Part shown: positions 26,574-35,271 of the stretch, one piece after another | Numbering within the stretch: position 1 is the stretch's first letter | How the letters are laid out: the number at the start of each line of letters is the position of its first letter | Source of the DNA: Flavobacterium sp. ZT3R18 | GTDB lineage: Bacteria; Bacteroidota; Bacteroidia; Flavobacteriales; Flavobacteriaceae | DNA: 64,000 nt | Direction: 5' to 3' | Assembly: GCF_007097385.1 (NCBI RefSeq) | Contig: NZ_VJZS01000002.1 | Coordinates: 283,164-347,163, forward strand | Position numbers and translations under genes: made by a program | The notes under the pieces: model-generated | Seen by the model: only the letters and a program-made list of their open reading frames with translations | Database searches by the model: none | Told to the model about the DNA's origin: nothing

Positions 26574-26822
26574 ATGATAGAGCAAACTTTAATACCAAAG
26601 GATACTATTGTGAATCTTACTTTTGAGATTCCGGAAAATCTTGTTGGTAAACCTTTAAAAGTTTTTATTGATTTCGAAAAAGACGACGACGAGCAAGAAA
26701 TGTCTCAAGCAGATTTTTTGAAATGGATTGACGATGCCGAAAAATCGCCAACAATGTCTTTAGAAACATTTAATGAAAAATGGGAAAAGAAAAAAAAGGA
26801 AATTCTGAGTCGTATGCGTTAA
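26574..26822 (+). CDS. Antitoxin-like protein of a RelE/ParE-type module
   Basis: Acidic protein of 82 residues from the ATG at 26574. The N-terminal part (IPKDTIVNLTFEIPENLVGKPLKVFI) has a beta-rich look, followed by an acidic linker (EKDDDEQEM) and a helical, Lys/Glu-rich C-terminus (SLETFNEKWEKKKKEILSR) of the kind that wraps a ParE toxin. The toxin gene begins inside its 3' end with a 43-base overlap, a common toxin-antitoxin arrangement. I do not recognise a standard DNA-binding domain, so self-regulation is uncertain. Confidence 0.7.
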   Translation: MIEQTLIPKDTIVNLTFEIPENLVGKPLKVFIDFEKDDDEQEMSQADFLKWIDDAEKSPTMSLETFNEKWEKKKKEILSRMR

Positions 26823-27121
26823 CTATCTCACAGAAATATTACGAAGATTTAGAACAAATTGTAGATTACATTGAATTTGTTAAGTTTCAACCCCTCAATG
26901 CTATTAAAGTGGGTGATGGAATTCAAAAGACAATGAATAAAATCATCTTGAACCCAACCATTTACTCTGAGTGCGAAAACATTCCAACAAAATCTAAAAT
27001 TTACAGAAAAGCAAGCTACAGATCTTGGTTAATAGTCTTTAAATTCAAAGGAGATGTAGTTACAATTTTGGGTGTTTTGAGCGGCAAAAGAAAATCTTCA
27101 AGTTTTAGAAAGAGGAAATAA
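26780..27121 (+). CDS. RelE/ParE-family toxin
   Basis: Basic protein of 113 residues. ALTISQKYYEDLEQIVDYIEF, INKIILNPTIYSECEN-like spacing, YRKASYRSWLIVFKFKGDVVTILGVLSGKRK fit the ParE/RelE fold: two N-terminal helices, then a sheet carrying a basic C-terminus. ParE members poison gyrase and RelE members cut mRNA; the residues do not let me choose. The ATG at 26780 lies within the antitoxin gene. An alternative start would have to be non-ATG. Confidence 0.75.
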   Translation: MGKEKKGNSESYALTISQKYYEDLEQIVDYIEFVKFQPLNAIKVGDGIQKTMNKIILNPTIYSECENIPTKSKIYRKASYRSWLIVFKFKGDVVTILGVLSGKRKSSSFRKRK

Positions 27122-27223
27122 CTGCATTAGCGGTTTTAAATGCTTCATTATAGCTACTTCAATTTCAATAAATCATTATATTCTTCCAGTAATTTTTTAT
27201 GAAAACTTTGAGAGCCACATCTT

Positions 27224-27254
27224 TTGCAATATTGCAACTTATAAAGTATCTTTG
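27224..27254 (+). promoter_or_regulatory. Promoter of the PfkB-family kinase gene
   Basis: A TTTTG element with its TTG at 27224-27226, a 20-base spacer, and TATCTTTG at 27247-27254. The ATG is 23 bases further on. Confidence 0.7.
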
Positions 27255-27277
27255 CGCCTTAATTCGAAACTCATATA

Positions 27278-28201
27278 ATGAATAAATTATTGATTGTTGG
27301 AACGGTAGCTTTCGACGCAATTGAAACTCCTTTTGGAAAAACAGACAAAATTCTTGGTGGAGCAGCAACTTATATTGGAATCTCAGCTTCTTTTTTTAAG
27401 GTACAATCGGCTATTGTTTCTGTAGTTGGAGATGATTTTCCACAAGAATACCTAGATTTATTAGTGGAAAGAAATATTGATATTTCTGGAATAGAAGTCG
27501 TTAAAGGAGGAAAAACATTCTTCTGGAGTGGTTTATATCATAATGATTTGAATTCAAGAGATACTTTGGTAACAGAACTTAATGTTTTGGCCGATTTTCA
27601 ACCAAAAGTTCCTCAAGACTATAAAAATGCCGAAATTGTGATGTTAGGTAATCTACATCCTTTAGTGCAAAGTAGCGTTTTGGATCAAATGGAAACAAAA
27701 CCTAAATTAGTAGTGCTAGATACTATGAATTTTTGGATGGATTGTGCTTTGCCAGAATTAATGGCTATCATTAAACGTGTAGATGTTATTACCATTAATG
27801 ACGAAGAAGCGCGTCAACTTTCTGGAGAGTATTCTTTAGTAAAAGCTGCAGCAAAAATCCATACCATGGGACCTAAATATGTGGTAATTAAAAAAGGAGA
27901 ACATGGAGCATTATTGTTTCATGGGGAAGAAATCTTTTTTGCACCAGCATTACCTTTAGAAGAAGTGTTTGATCCAACTGGAGCAGGAGATACTTTTGCC
28001 GGAGGATTTGCAGGATTTATTGCCCAAAGCGAAAATGTGTCTTTCGAGAATATGAAAAACGCAGTTATTCAGGGTTCTAATTTAGCTTCCTTTAGTGTTG
28101 AGAAATTTGGAACAGAACGAATGATTGATTTAGATAAAAAAGAAGTGGTCTCAAGATTGCAACAGTTCAAATCATTGACCCAGTTTGACATAGAATTATA
28201 A
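27278..28201 (+). CDS. PfkB/ribokinase-family sugar kinase
   Basis: ATP-dependent kinase of 307 residues. KLLIVGTVAFDAIETPFGK and LGGAATYIGISASFF are the N-terminal substrate-binding parts. The C-terminal signature DPTGAGDTFAGGFAGF holds the catalytic Asp238. It could phosphorylate a sugar or a nucleoside; the sequence does not decide. It has its own promoter, ends at a short terminator and lies just before the purF homologue. That neighbourhood makes a nucleotide-related substrate plausible, as inference only. Confidence 0.9.
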   Translation: MNKLLIVGTVAFDAIETPFGKTDKILGGAATYIGISASFFKVQSAIVSVVGDDFPQEYLDLLVERNIDISGIEVVKGGKTFFWSGLYHNDLNSRDTLVTELNVLADFQPKVPQDYKNAEIVMLGNLHPLVQSSVLDQMETKPKLVVLDTMNFWMDCALPELMAIIKRVDVITINDEEARQLSGEYSLVKAAAKIHTMGPKYVVIKKGEHGALLFHGEEIFFAPALPLEEVFDPTGAGDTFAGGFAGFIAQSENVSFENMKNAVIQGSNLASFSVEKFGTERMIDLDKKEVVSRLQQFKSLTQFDIEL

Positions 28202-28207
28202 TAATCT

Positions 28208-28232
28208 AAAGCCTCACACGGGGCTTTTTTTA
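28208..28232 (+). terminator. Terminator between the kinase and purF genes
   Basis: AAAGCC / GGCTTT stem with loop TCACACGG and a run of T, 7 bases after the kinase stop. Confidence 0.7.
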
Positions 28233-28340
28233 ATTAATACAGATAATTTTCATGAGAAAAATACGAGCTTGCTTCGAATTTTAAGAATGAAAATAAAATT
28301 AGTACCATTTAAAATACCAATAACTACAAACAAAAACACA

Positions 28341-30239
28341 ATGAGCGACGCTTTAAAACACGAATGTGGTATAGCTTTAGTTAGACTTCTTAAGCCCCTT
28401 GAATTCTACAAAGAAAAATACGGAACCGCTTTCTATGGCATACAAAAAATGTATTTGCTTATGGAGAAACAGCACAACCGTGGTCAAGATGGTGCTGGTT
28501 TCGCAAGCATTAAGTTAGATGTAGAACCTGGCGAAAGATACATAAGTCGTGTACGTTCCAATCATGCACAACCTATTCAAGATGTTTTTAAACAAATAAA
28601 TGAAAGAATAAACGAAGAGATGGTGGCTCATCCAGAATATGCGGATGATGTACCACAACTAAAAGCTAATATTCCTTATATAGGAGAATTATTTTTAGGT
28701 CACGTTCGTTATGGGACTTTTGGTAAAAACAGCATCGAAAGTGTTCATCCTTTTTTACGTCAAAGTAACTGGATGCACAGAAACTTGATTTTGGCAGGTA
28801 ATTTTAACATGACTAATGTAAAAGAGCTTTTTCAAAATTTGGTGGAGTTAGGACAACATCCAAAAGAAATGGCTGATACAGTTACCGTAATGGAAAAAAT
28901 AGGTCATTTCCTGGATAAAGAAGTGATGCAATTGTATCAAGACTGTAAGGAAGAGGGTTTGTCTAAAAGAGAAGCCTCACCAGTAATTGCAGAACGATTA
29001 GATGTTGCTAAAATATTGGCACGTTCTTCCAAAAATCTAGATGGAGGATATGCCATGGCAGGTCTTTTAGGTCACGGTGATGCTTTTGTTTTTAGAGATC
29101 CAGCGGGAATTCGTCCAGCTTATTTCTATCAAGATGATGAGATTGTTGTTGTTGCTTCAGAGCGACCTGTAATACAAACTGTTTTCAATGTCCCTTTTGA
29201 TAAAGTACAAGAGATTGATCCTGGAAGCGCTTTGATCATTAAGAAAAACGGAACGGTATCTATGACTGAAATCCTTCCGCCTACAGTAAAAAAAGCCTGT
29301 TCTTTTGAACGTATTTATTTTTCTAGAGGAAGTGATGCTGAAATATATCAAGAAAGAAAAAATCTAGGAAAACTTATTTTGCCTGCAGTATTAGAGTCTA
29401 TAGATAATGATACTGACAATACGGTTTTCTCTTATATTCCAAACACTGCCGAAACTTCTTTTTATGGATTGGTTGAAGCGGCTCAAGACTTTTTGAATCA
29501 AAGAAAGAAAAATTTCATTCTTCAAAACAAAGATCTTTTGAATGAAGATACGCTAGAAAAATTGCTTTCTGTAAAAATTAGAACCGAAAAAGTTGCCATA
29601 AAAGATGCAAAATTAAGAACCTTTATTACTGAAGACAGCAGTAGAGATGACTTAGTGGCCCACGTATATGATGTAACGTACGGTGTGATAAAACCAACGG
29701 ATAATCTTGTGATTATTGACGATAGTATTGTAAGAGGAACAACTCTTAAAATGAGTATCATAAAAATGATGGATCGTTTGAATCCAAAAAGGATTGTGAT
29801 TGTTTCCTCTGCACCACAAATACGTTTTCCAGATTGTTATGGAATTGATATGGCAAAACTGGAAGGATTAGTTGCTTTTAAAGCAGCATTAGAATTGTTA
29901 AAAGAAAGAAACTTGTATCACATCGTAGACGAAGTATATGCTAAATGTAAAGCACAAGAGAATTTTAAAGATAGCGAAGTAGTAAATTATGTTACTGCTA
30001 TCTATGCTCCTTTTGCACCACAAGAAGTTTCAGATAAAATAGCAGAGTTATTAAGTTCTCCAGAGATTAATGCCGAAGTGAAAATTATTTTCCAAACAGT
30101 TGAAGATTTGCATATTGCTTGTCCGAAGAATCTGGGAGACTGGTATTTTACAGGAGATTACCCAACACCAGGAGGAAATCGTGTTGTGAATCGTGCTTTT
30201 ATGAATTTTTACGAAGGTAAAGATGCTAGAGCCTATTAA
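28341..30239 (+). CDS. purF: Amidophosphoribosyltransferase (PurF homologue, long Bacteroidota form)
   Basis: First step of purine synthesis: glutamine plus PRPP gives phosphoribosylamine. The ATG at 28341 yields MSDALKHECGIALVR, so removal of an 8-residue propeptide would expose Cys9 as the N-terminal nucleophile, as in the Ntn glutaminases. The glutaminase half includes LGHVRYGTFG and NRGQDGAG. The phosphoribosyltransferase half has the PRPP motif NLVIIDDSIVRGTTLKMS. At 632 residues it is longer than E. coli PurF. The longer open frame back to 28269 adds no conserved sequence. It is a single gene followed by the small-RNA-like array. Confidence 0.92.
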   Translation: MSDALKHECGIALVRLLKPLEFYKEKYGTAFYGIQKMYLLMEKQHNRGQDGAGFASIKLDVEPGERYISRVRSNHAQPIQDVFKQINERINEEMVAHPEYADDVPQLKANIPYIGELFLGHVRYGTFGKNSIESVHPFLRQSNWMHRNLILAGNFNMTNVKELFQNLVELGQHPKEMADTVTVMEKIGHFLDKEVMQLYQDCKEEGLSKREASPVIAERLDVAKILARSSKNLDGGYAMAGLLGHGDAFVFRDPAGIRPAYFYQDDEIVVVASERPVIQTVFNVPFDKVQEIDPGSALIIKKNGTVSMTEILPPTVKKACSFERIYFSRGSDAEIYQERKNLGKLILPAVLESIDNDTDNTVFSYIPNTAETSFYGLVEAAQDFLNQRKKNFILQNKDLLNEDTLEKLLSVKIRTEKVAIKDAKLRTFITEDSSRDDLVAHVYDVTYGVIKPTDNLVIIDDSIVRGTTLKMSIIKMMDRLNPKRIVIVSSAPQIRFPDCYGIDMAKLEGLVAFKAALELLKERNLYHIVDEVYAKCKAQENFKDSEVVNYVTAIYAPFAPQEVSDKIAELLSSPEINAEVKIIFQTVEDLHIACPKNLGDWYFTGDYPTPGGNRVVNRAFMNFYEGKDARAY

Positions 30240-30316
30240 TAAATTCATTACAGTATTCGATAAACGGATTTGTAGGTCTTTTATCGATTTTATTTTTATA
30301 ATTTATAATACCTAAG

Positions 30317-30414
30317 TATATTCGCCTACCGTAATTTTAGTAGGTTAAGTTTATGGTAAATTTGGGGCAAAAAGGGTGGAAGTAACATTCCACCTTTTTT
30401 ATTGGAATAAAGTC
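30317..30414 (+). ncRNA. Small-RNA-like unit, copy 1 of 3
   Basis: A degenerate -7 box TATATTCG (30317-30324) is followed by CCTACCGTAATTTTAG, the conserved loop TAGTAGGTTAAGT and the closing arm TTATGGTA. Then come GGGGCAAAAA and a terminator hairpin GGTGGAA / TTCCACC with a T run at 30395-30400. No open reading frame fits the unit. It shares about 85 conserved bases with copies 2 and 3. Confidence 0.75.
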
Positions 30415-30560
30415 AAGTAATTTAGGTTGAATTTTTTAAAATTACGTTGTGACTTTTTGTAGTTGTGATTTATTAAAAATATTGAGAATTGCTATTTTGG
30501 TAAGTCAACGAGTTTATTGGGCATTCATCGGATATGTTTTAAATGGATCGTATAACGTTG

Positions 30561-30658
30561 TACATTTGACTACCATGATTTTAGTAGGTTAAGTTTATGG
30601 TAGATTTGGGGCAAAAAGGGTGAAAGTAACATTTCACCTTTTTTATTGGAATAAAGTC
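30561..30658 (+). ncRNA. Small-RNA-like unit, copy 2 of 3
   Basis: A perfect -7 box TACATTTG (30561-30568) leads into hairpin 1, CTACCATGA / TTTATGGTAG with one G-U pair, and a terminator hairpin GGTGAAA / TTTCACC followed by TTTTTT. Relative to copy 1, G-C pairs in the terminator stem have become A-U on both sides. The unit starts 244 bases after copy 1. Confidence 0.8.
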
Positions 30659-30803
30659 AGGCTTTTAAACTTAATATGTTTCTTTTTAAATGTAAATTAA
30701 GAATAAAATAACAAGATAAGTATGCTGTTAATCAGTAAAATAGCTAATTAACGAGTATTTAGGAAGTTCATCGAAAATATTTTTAGTAAAGTGATTATCG
30801 ACG

Positions 30804-30901
30804 TACATTTGACTACCATAATTTTAGTAGGTTAAGTTTATGGTAGATTTGGGGCAAAAAGGGTGGAAGTAACATTTCACCTTTTTTATTGGAGTAAAGT
30901 C
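30804..30901 (+). ncRNA. Small-RNA-like unit, copy 3 of 3
   Basis: -7 box TACATTTG (30804-30811), hairpin 1 CTACCATAA / TTTATGGTAG fully paired, and terminator stem GGTGGAA / TTTCACC, which contains a G-U intermediate between copies 1 and 2. It starts 243 bases after copy 2. The promoter-side sequence (AACGAGT, TTCATCG) is recognisably shared with copy 2. Confidence 0.8.
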
Positions 30902-30966
30902 TCAAAAAAGAGAATAGAAGTTAGAAAAGAGAAAAGAGAAACGAGAGAATAGAAAAAAGTAAATCC

Positions 30967-31007
30967 AAAAAAAATAGACGAACAAACTCTAAGTTCATCC
31001 GTCTATT
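30967..31007 (-). terminator. Terminator of the superoxide dismutase gene
   Basis: AATAGACG / CGTCTATT stem with an inner GAAC/GTTC extension and, on the minus strand, a following T run. Between it and the stop codon lies a purine-rich (minus strand) tract very similar to the one after the aminopeptidase P gene at 43889-43926. Confidence 0.7.
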
Positions 31008-31034
31008 CTCTATATTCTTTTTTCTATTCTCTTT

Positions 31035-31643
31035 TTACTTCTCTAAAGCGAAACGTCTAGATACTTCAGTCCAGTTAATTACATTAAAGAAAGCTTCAAT
31101 ATAATCAGGTCTTCTATTTTGATAGTGCAAGTAATATGCATGCTCCCAAACGTCCATTCCTAAAATTGGAGTTCCGCCACAACCTACACCTGGCATCAAA
31201 GGATTGTCTTGATTTGGAGTTCCGCAAACGTCAAGTTTACCCCCTTTTTGTACACATAACCAAGCCCATCCAGAACCAAATTGTGTAGCACCAGCCTTAG
31301 CGAATTTTGCTTTGAATTCTTCAAAAGTACCAAAAGCAGTTTCAATAGCCTCTAGCAATTCACCAGTTGGCAATCCACCACCATTTGCAGACATAACCGT
31401 CCAAAACAAGTTGTGATTGTAAAAACCACCACCATTGTTACGAACCGCAGCATTAGCTTTGTCTAAGTTAATCAAGATGTTTTCAATTGTTTTTCCTTCC
31501 AAATCCGTTCCTGCAATAGCAGCATTCAAATTTGTTGTATACGCATTGTGATGTTTAGAATGGTGAATTTCCATTGTGCGAGCATCAATATGAGGTTCTA
31601 GTGCGTCATACGCATAAGGTAATTGTGGTAATTCAAAAGCCAT
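31035..31643 (-). CDS. sodA: Superoxide dismutase (Mn/Fe family, Mn-type residues)
   Basis: Dismutates superoxide to peroxide and oxygen. 202 residues with no signal peptide. Metal ligands are visible in [11 protein letters not shown] (first His), [11 protein letters not shown] (second His), [14 protein letters not shown] (Asp and His). The second-sphere residues Gly in NNGGGFYNH and Gln in TPNQDNPL point to the manganese type, though cambialistic use is possible. A Cys-containing stretch ([20 protein letters not shown]) is a minor peculiarity. It is monocistronic, with its own terminator. Confidence 0.95.
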   Translation of the reverse strand: MAFELPQLPYAYDALEPHIDARTMEIHHSKHHNAYTTNLNAAIAGTDLEGKTIENILINLDKANAAVRNNGGGFYNHNLFWTVMSANGGGLPTGELLEAIETAFGTFEEFKAKFAKAGATQFGSGWAWLCVQKGGKLDVCGTPNQDNPLMPGVGCGGTPILGMDVWEHAYYLHYQNRRPDYIEAFFNVINWTEVSRRFALEK

Positions 31644-31761
31644 AATATAGTTGTTTAGTGATTTATAAATATTTTATTCAAAATTAAACATTTAACTTTG
31701 GAATTGAAAATTCTATTTCGTTATAATTTCATTAAGTAAATTGATAGTATAGCAAATCGCA

Positions 31762-31881
31762 CACTGAGCATGTCAAAGTGAGGAGCTATTTCCCGCCCCC
31801 GATAGCTATCGGGGTTCCAATCTTTTTATCCCGATGAAAAATCGGGATAAAAAGGATTTTCCCTTCCATCGGGGCTAGGGC
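31762..31881 (+). ncRNA. Structured repeat element, copy 1 (upstream of the AddA-like gene)
   Basis: Shares with 58617-58741 the conserved blocks CTGAGC, GAGGAGCTATTTCC, CTTTTTAT, ATAAAAAGGAT, TTCCATC and GGGCTAGGGC. The central stem here is CTTTTTATCCCGAT (31822-31835) pairing perfectly with ATCGGGATAAAAAG (31841-31854). The other copy has different bases in the upper stem but is still fully paired. A palindrome CCCCGATAGCTATCGGGG (31797-31814) sits in the first loop. A related palindrome, TCCCGATAGTTATCGGGA, lies just after it (31923-31940). Confidence 0.7.
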
Positions 31882-31965
31882 ATTTGGGATTTCAGGAAAT
31901 TTTAATGTAAATCAGAAATTAATCCCGATAGTTATCGGGACGTTAATCATCAATCTAAATTCCAA

Positions 31966-34900
31966 ATGGAAAGACCTTCTTTCGCTATATACGACGCCTC
32001 CGCAGGTTCCGGAAAAACATATGCTCTTGTCAAAGAATACCTCAAAATCATTCTCACGGCACACAAGAACGATGCTTACCGTAATATACTGGCCATTACG
32101 TTTACCAACAAAGCGGTACATGAAATGAAAAGCCGAATCGTAGGTAGTTTGTCTGAATTTGCCAAAGACGAACCCAATGCCAAAGCGCTGGATTTGATGC
32201 AGGATTTGGCTGTGGATACCGCACTTTCAATCATTCAAATCAAAACCAAATCCCAACAAATCATCAAGCATATTATTCACAATTATGCTGCTTTTGATAT
32301 ATCGACCATTGATAAATTTACACACAAAGTTATTCGTGCTTTTGCACACGATTTGGGGTTGCCTATGACTTTCGAGGTAACTTTGGATACCGAAAATCTG
32401 CTGATTGAAGCCGTAGATGCCATCATCGCACAAGCGGGCGAAGATGAAATTCTGACCAAATTACTCATCGATTTCACGATGGAAAAAACTGATGATGACA
32501 AATCTTGGGACATCTCGCGTGAAATTCTGGAAACGGGAAAATTAGTGTTGAATGAAAATAACCGAAACGAAATCGTTCATTTTCACGATAAATCAATAAG
32601 CGATTTTATAGCCGTAAAAGAAAAATTAGTTAAGGTCTGTGCAGCTTTAGAAAAAGAAAATGCTGCTCTTGCCGAAACATCATTATCATTAATTGATAAA
32701 AATGGAATTGATTTAAAATCGTTTTCCAGAGGAACTTTTCCGAATCATCTTCAAAGTATCGCTGATGGTAAATTCAATCCAAAAAACAAGATGTTTCGGG
32801 AGTTCGAAGATATTGCCATCAATAAAACGGCAAAAGACCGAGCCTTGATAGAAAACATTATTCCCGATTTGTTGCAAACTCTTGTCGAAATTTACAAAAA
32901 CTTCGAAAAGCGAAATTTCTACAAAGCCTTCTTGAAAAACATCACGCCTTTATCATTATTAAATACAGTCAGCAATGAATTGGCAAAAATTCAAAGCGAA
33001 CAAAATGTACTTTCGATAACCGAGTTCAACGCGATTATTCACCGCGAAATACAAAATCAACCCGCTCCTTTTATATACGAGAGATTAGGGGAGCGCTACC
33101 GTCACTTTTTTATAGACGAATTTCAGGATACTTCCGAAATGCAATGGCAAAACCTGATTCCGCTTATTGACAATGCGCTTTCGGGTCAAGATGATTCAGG
33201 ACAAAAAGGGACTTTGATGATTGTTGGCGATCCCAAACAATCCATTTACCGATGGCGTGGAGGGAAAGCCGAACAGTTTATCGAGTTGAGTAAAGACCAA
33301 AACCCGTTCAGTAATCCCGAAAAAAAACTGGAGCATTTAGATAAAAACTATAGAAGCTATTCTCAAGTAATCGAATTTAACAATGACTTTTTTCAATTCT
33401 TGTCCAATGAGTTCAGCAATGCCGATTATAAAGATTTGTACGAAAATCACAGCCGTCAGAAGATAAATAATAAAATTGGGGGCTATGTGAATATCTCTTT
33501 TTTGCCAAAAATAGAAGAACAAGAAACCGATGACGAAGAGGTTCTAGATAAATCCGCACAATATGTGTTGGCGACTTTAACTACTATTCAAAAAGTACTC
33601 AACGAAGGATTTGAATATAAAGACATCGTAATCCTTACCCGTAAAAGAAGTCAGGGAATTGCGATTGCCAATTATTTAACGGAGCAAAGCATTCCGCTTT
33701 TGTCCTCCGAAACATTGATGATTCAAAACGCGACCGAGGTTCGATTGATTATTCACATATTAAAATATTTAAAAAACAGCTCCGATTTAGAGTCAAAGGC
33801 TAATTTTTTACAATATTTGGCACAAAACAAACAAAATGAATTGCCTGTTCATGATTTCATAGCCAAAGGGATGGAATTGAAAGAGGAAGTGGCTTTCGAA
33901 AAATGGCTGGAAAACTGTAATATAGAGCTCTCTTTTCAGAACATTAGAAAAAAATCATTGTACGAGGCCGTAGAAATTATTGTTAAAAAATTCCTAGCCC
34001 AAGCCTCCCCCGCCCCCGAAGGGGGAGCTACTAAGATTGAAGAAGTATCTCCGTCTAGTTCATTAGCTCCCCCTTCGGGGGCGGGGGGGGCTTATGTTCA
34101 GTATTTTCTAGATATTGTTCTCGAACGTGATGTCCGCAATCAAGCAGGGATTTCAGATTTTCTGAATTATTGGGATAAAAACTCGGAGAAATTCAGCATT
34201 CCTTCTCCCGAAGGTACTAATGCGGTTCGGATAATGACGATTCACAAATCAAAAGGATTAGAATTTCCAGTTGTCATTATGCCTTTTGCCGAAGAAGATT
34301 ACAACAGAAAACCAAAAGATAAATTATGGCTGAACTCCGAAGAACAAGATTTTGACATGCCGAAAGTACTAGTGGATAACAGCAGTGCTATTGAGGAGTT
34401 TGGTACAGCAGCATCGGCAGTTTATAATCTGAAAAAACAAGAAGAGTTGTTGGATAATATTAATGTGTTGTATGTGGCTTTAACCAGAGCCGAAGAACAA
34501 TTGTATCTTATTTCTCAAAATATTAAGCCAAGGAAAGACGGAGAATATCCAAGCAATATGGCTTCTTTTTTTATAAAACATTTGATCCATCAAGGACTTT
34601 ATGATGAAAACCAATTAGAATATCCATTTGGTAGTTCAGTAAAGTTGTCTGCAAAAGAAAAACACATTGATACTTCGAAAACCATTCCGTTGGTTTCAGA
34701 TGTTTTGAATCCCAAAAACATAAAAATTGCACAAAAAGAAGCATTAATGTGGGGAACGCATCAGCTGGAAGCTATAGAATTTGGTAACGTGGTGCATGAA
34801 ATCCTTTCATTTGTAGCGACAAAAAGCGATGTGGAATTAGCCATAAATAAAGCTATTGAAAACGGTTTAATTACGAATCTTCAAAAAGAGCTAGTTTATA

Positions 34901-35196
34901 ATGCAATTGTAGAAATCGTAAATCATCAAAATTTGACAGAACATTTTGCTGATGGGAATGAAGTTTTGAATGAAAAAACGATTATTCAAAAAGAAGGGGG
35001 TACCATAAAACCCGACCGAATAGTAATCAATAAAGCCAAAGAAGTTTTTTTATTGGATTACAAAACGGGTCTTCCTAATCCGAAATACAAATATCAATTA
35101 GAAAATTATCAAAGGGCTATTGAAAAAATGGGCTTCAAAGTGCTAAAAAAATCGCTTGTATATATAGGAGTCAAAATCGATGTAGTACATTTGTAA
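31966..35196 (+). CDS. addA: AddA/RecB-like UvrD-family helicase-nuclease
   Basis: Large protein of 1076 residues, predicted to process double-strand breaks with the AddB-like protein encoded at 38070. Walker A is ASAGSGKT (residues 10-17). Further motifs are FIDEFQDTSEMQW, GDPKQSIYRWRGG, RIMTIHKSKGLEFPVVIMP and VLYVALTRAEEQLYL. The C-terminal nuclease core is KPDRIVINKAKEVFLLDYKTG. Residues about 679-709 are encoded by a GC-rich inverted repeat inserted in frame (QASPAPEGGATK and SLAPPSGAGGA) and are unlike the rest of the protein. This piece probably lies in a surface loop of the 2B region. kbl and ompA separate it from the AddB-like gene. Confidence 0.9.
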   Translation: MERPSFAIYDASAGSGKTYALVKEYLKIILTAHKNDAYRNILAITFTNKAVHEMKSRIVGSLSEFAKDEPNAKALDLMQDLAVDTALSIIQIKTKSQQIIKHIIHNYAAFDISTIDKFTHKVIRAFAHDLGLPMTFEVTLDTENLLIEAVDAIIAQAGEDEILTKLLIDFTMEKTDDDKSWDISREILETGKLVLNENNRNEIVHFHDKSISDFIAVKEKLVKVCAALEKENAALAETSLSLIDKNGIDLKSFSRGTFPNHLQSIADGKFNPKNKMFREFEDIAINKTAKDRALIENIIPDLLQTLVEIYKNFEKRNFYKAFLKNITPLSLLNTVSNELAKIQSEQNVLSITEFNAIIHREIQNQPAPFIYERLGERYRHFFIDEFQDTSEMQWQNLIPLIDNALSGQDDSGQKGTLMIVGDPKQSIYRWRGGKAEQFIELSKDQNPFSNPEKKLEHLDKNYRSYSQVIEFNNDFFQFLSNEFSNADYKDLYENHSRQKINNKIGGYVNISFLPKIEEQETDDEEVLDKSAQYVLATLTTIQKVLNEGFEYKDIVILTRKRSQGIAIANYLTEQSIPLLSSETLMIQNATEVRLIIHILKYLKNSSDLESKANFLQYLAQNKQNELPVHDFIAKGMELKEEVAFEKWLENCNIELSFQNIRKKSLYEAVEIIVKKFLAQASPAPEGGATKIEEVSPSSSLAPPSGAGGAYVQYFLDIVLERDVRNQAGISDFLNYWDKNSEKFSIPSPEGTNAVRIMTIHKSKGLEFPVVIMPFAEEDYNRKPKDKLWLNSEEQDFDMPKVLVDNSSAIEEFGTAASAVYNLKKQEELLDNINVLYVALTRAEEQLYLISQNIKPRKDGEYPSNMASFFIKHLIHQGLYDENQLEYPFGSSVKLSAKEKHIDTSKTIPLVSDVLNPKNIKIAQKEALMWGTHQLEAIEFGNVVHEILSFVATKSDVELAINKAIENGLITNLQKELVYNAIVEIVNHQNLTEHFADGNEVLNEKTIIQKEGGTIKPDRIVINKAKEVFLLDYKTGLPNPKYKYQLENYQRAIEKMGFKVLKKSLVYIGVKIDVVHL
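34002..34092. repeat. GC-rich inverted-repeat element inside the AddA-like coding sequence
   Basis: The left arm 34002-34030 (AGCCTCCCCCGCCCCCGAAG...) and right arm 34064-34092 (TAGCTCCCCCTTCGGGGGCG...) are 29-base inverted repeats with one mismatch around a 33-base loop. The element is very GC-rich against the AT-rich gene. It is read through in frame and has no stop. Confidence 0.9.
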
Positions 35197-35271
35197 AAAA
35201 AAAATAATTGTCAAATAGCTAAGTTTATTGTTTTTTATACTTAAAACGATACCCTTTTAAATTTAAATAAA

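Noticed and set aside
30317..30901. CRISPR array
   Set aside because: Only three repeats, spaced 243 bp apart, each with its own promoter and terminator. CRISPR repeats and spacers are about 25-45 bp, and there are no cas genes.
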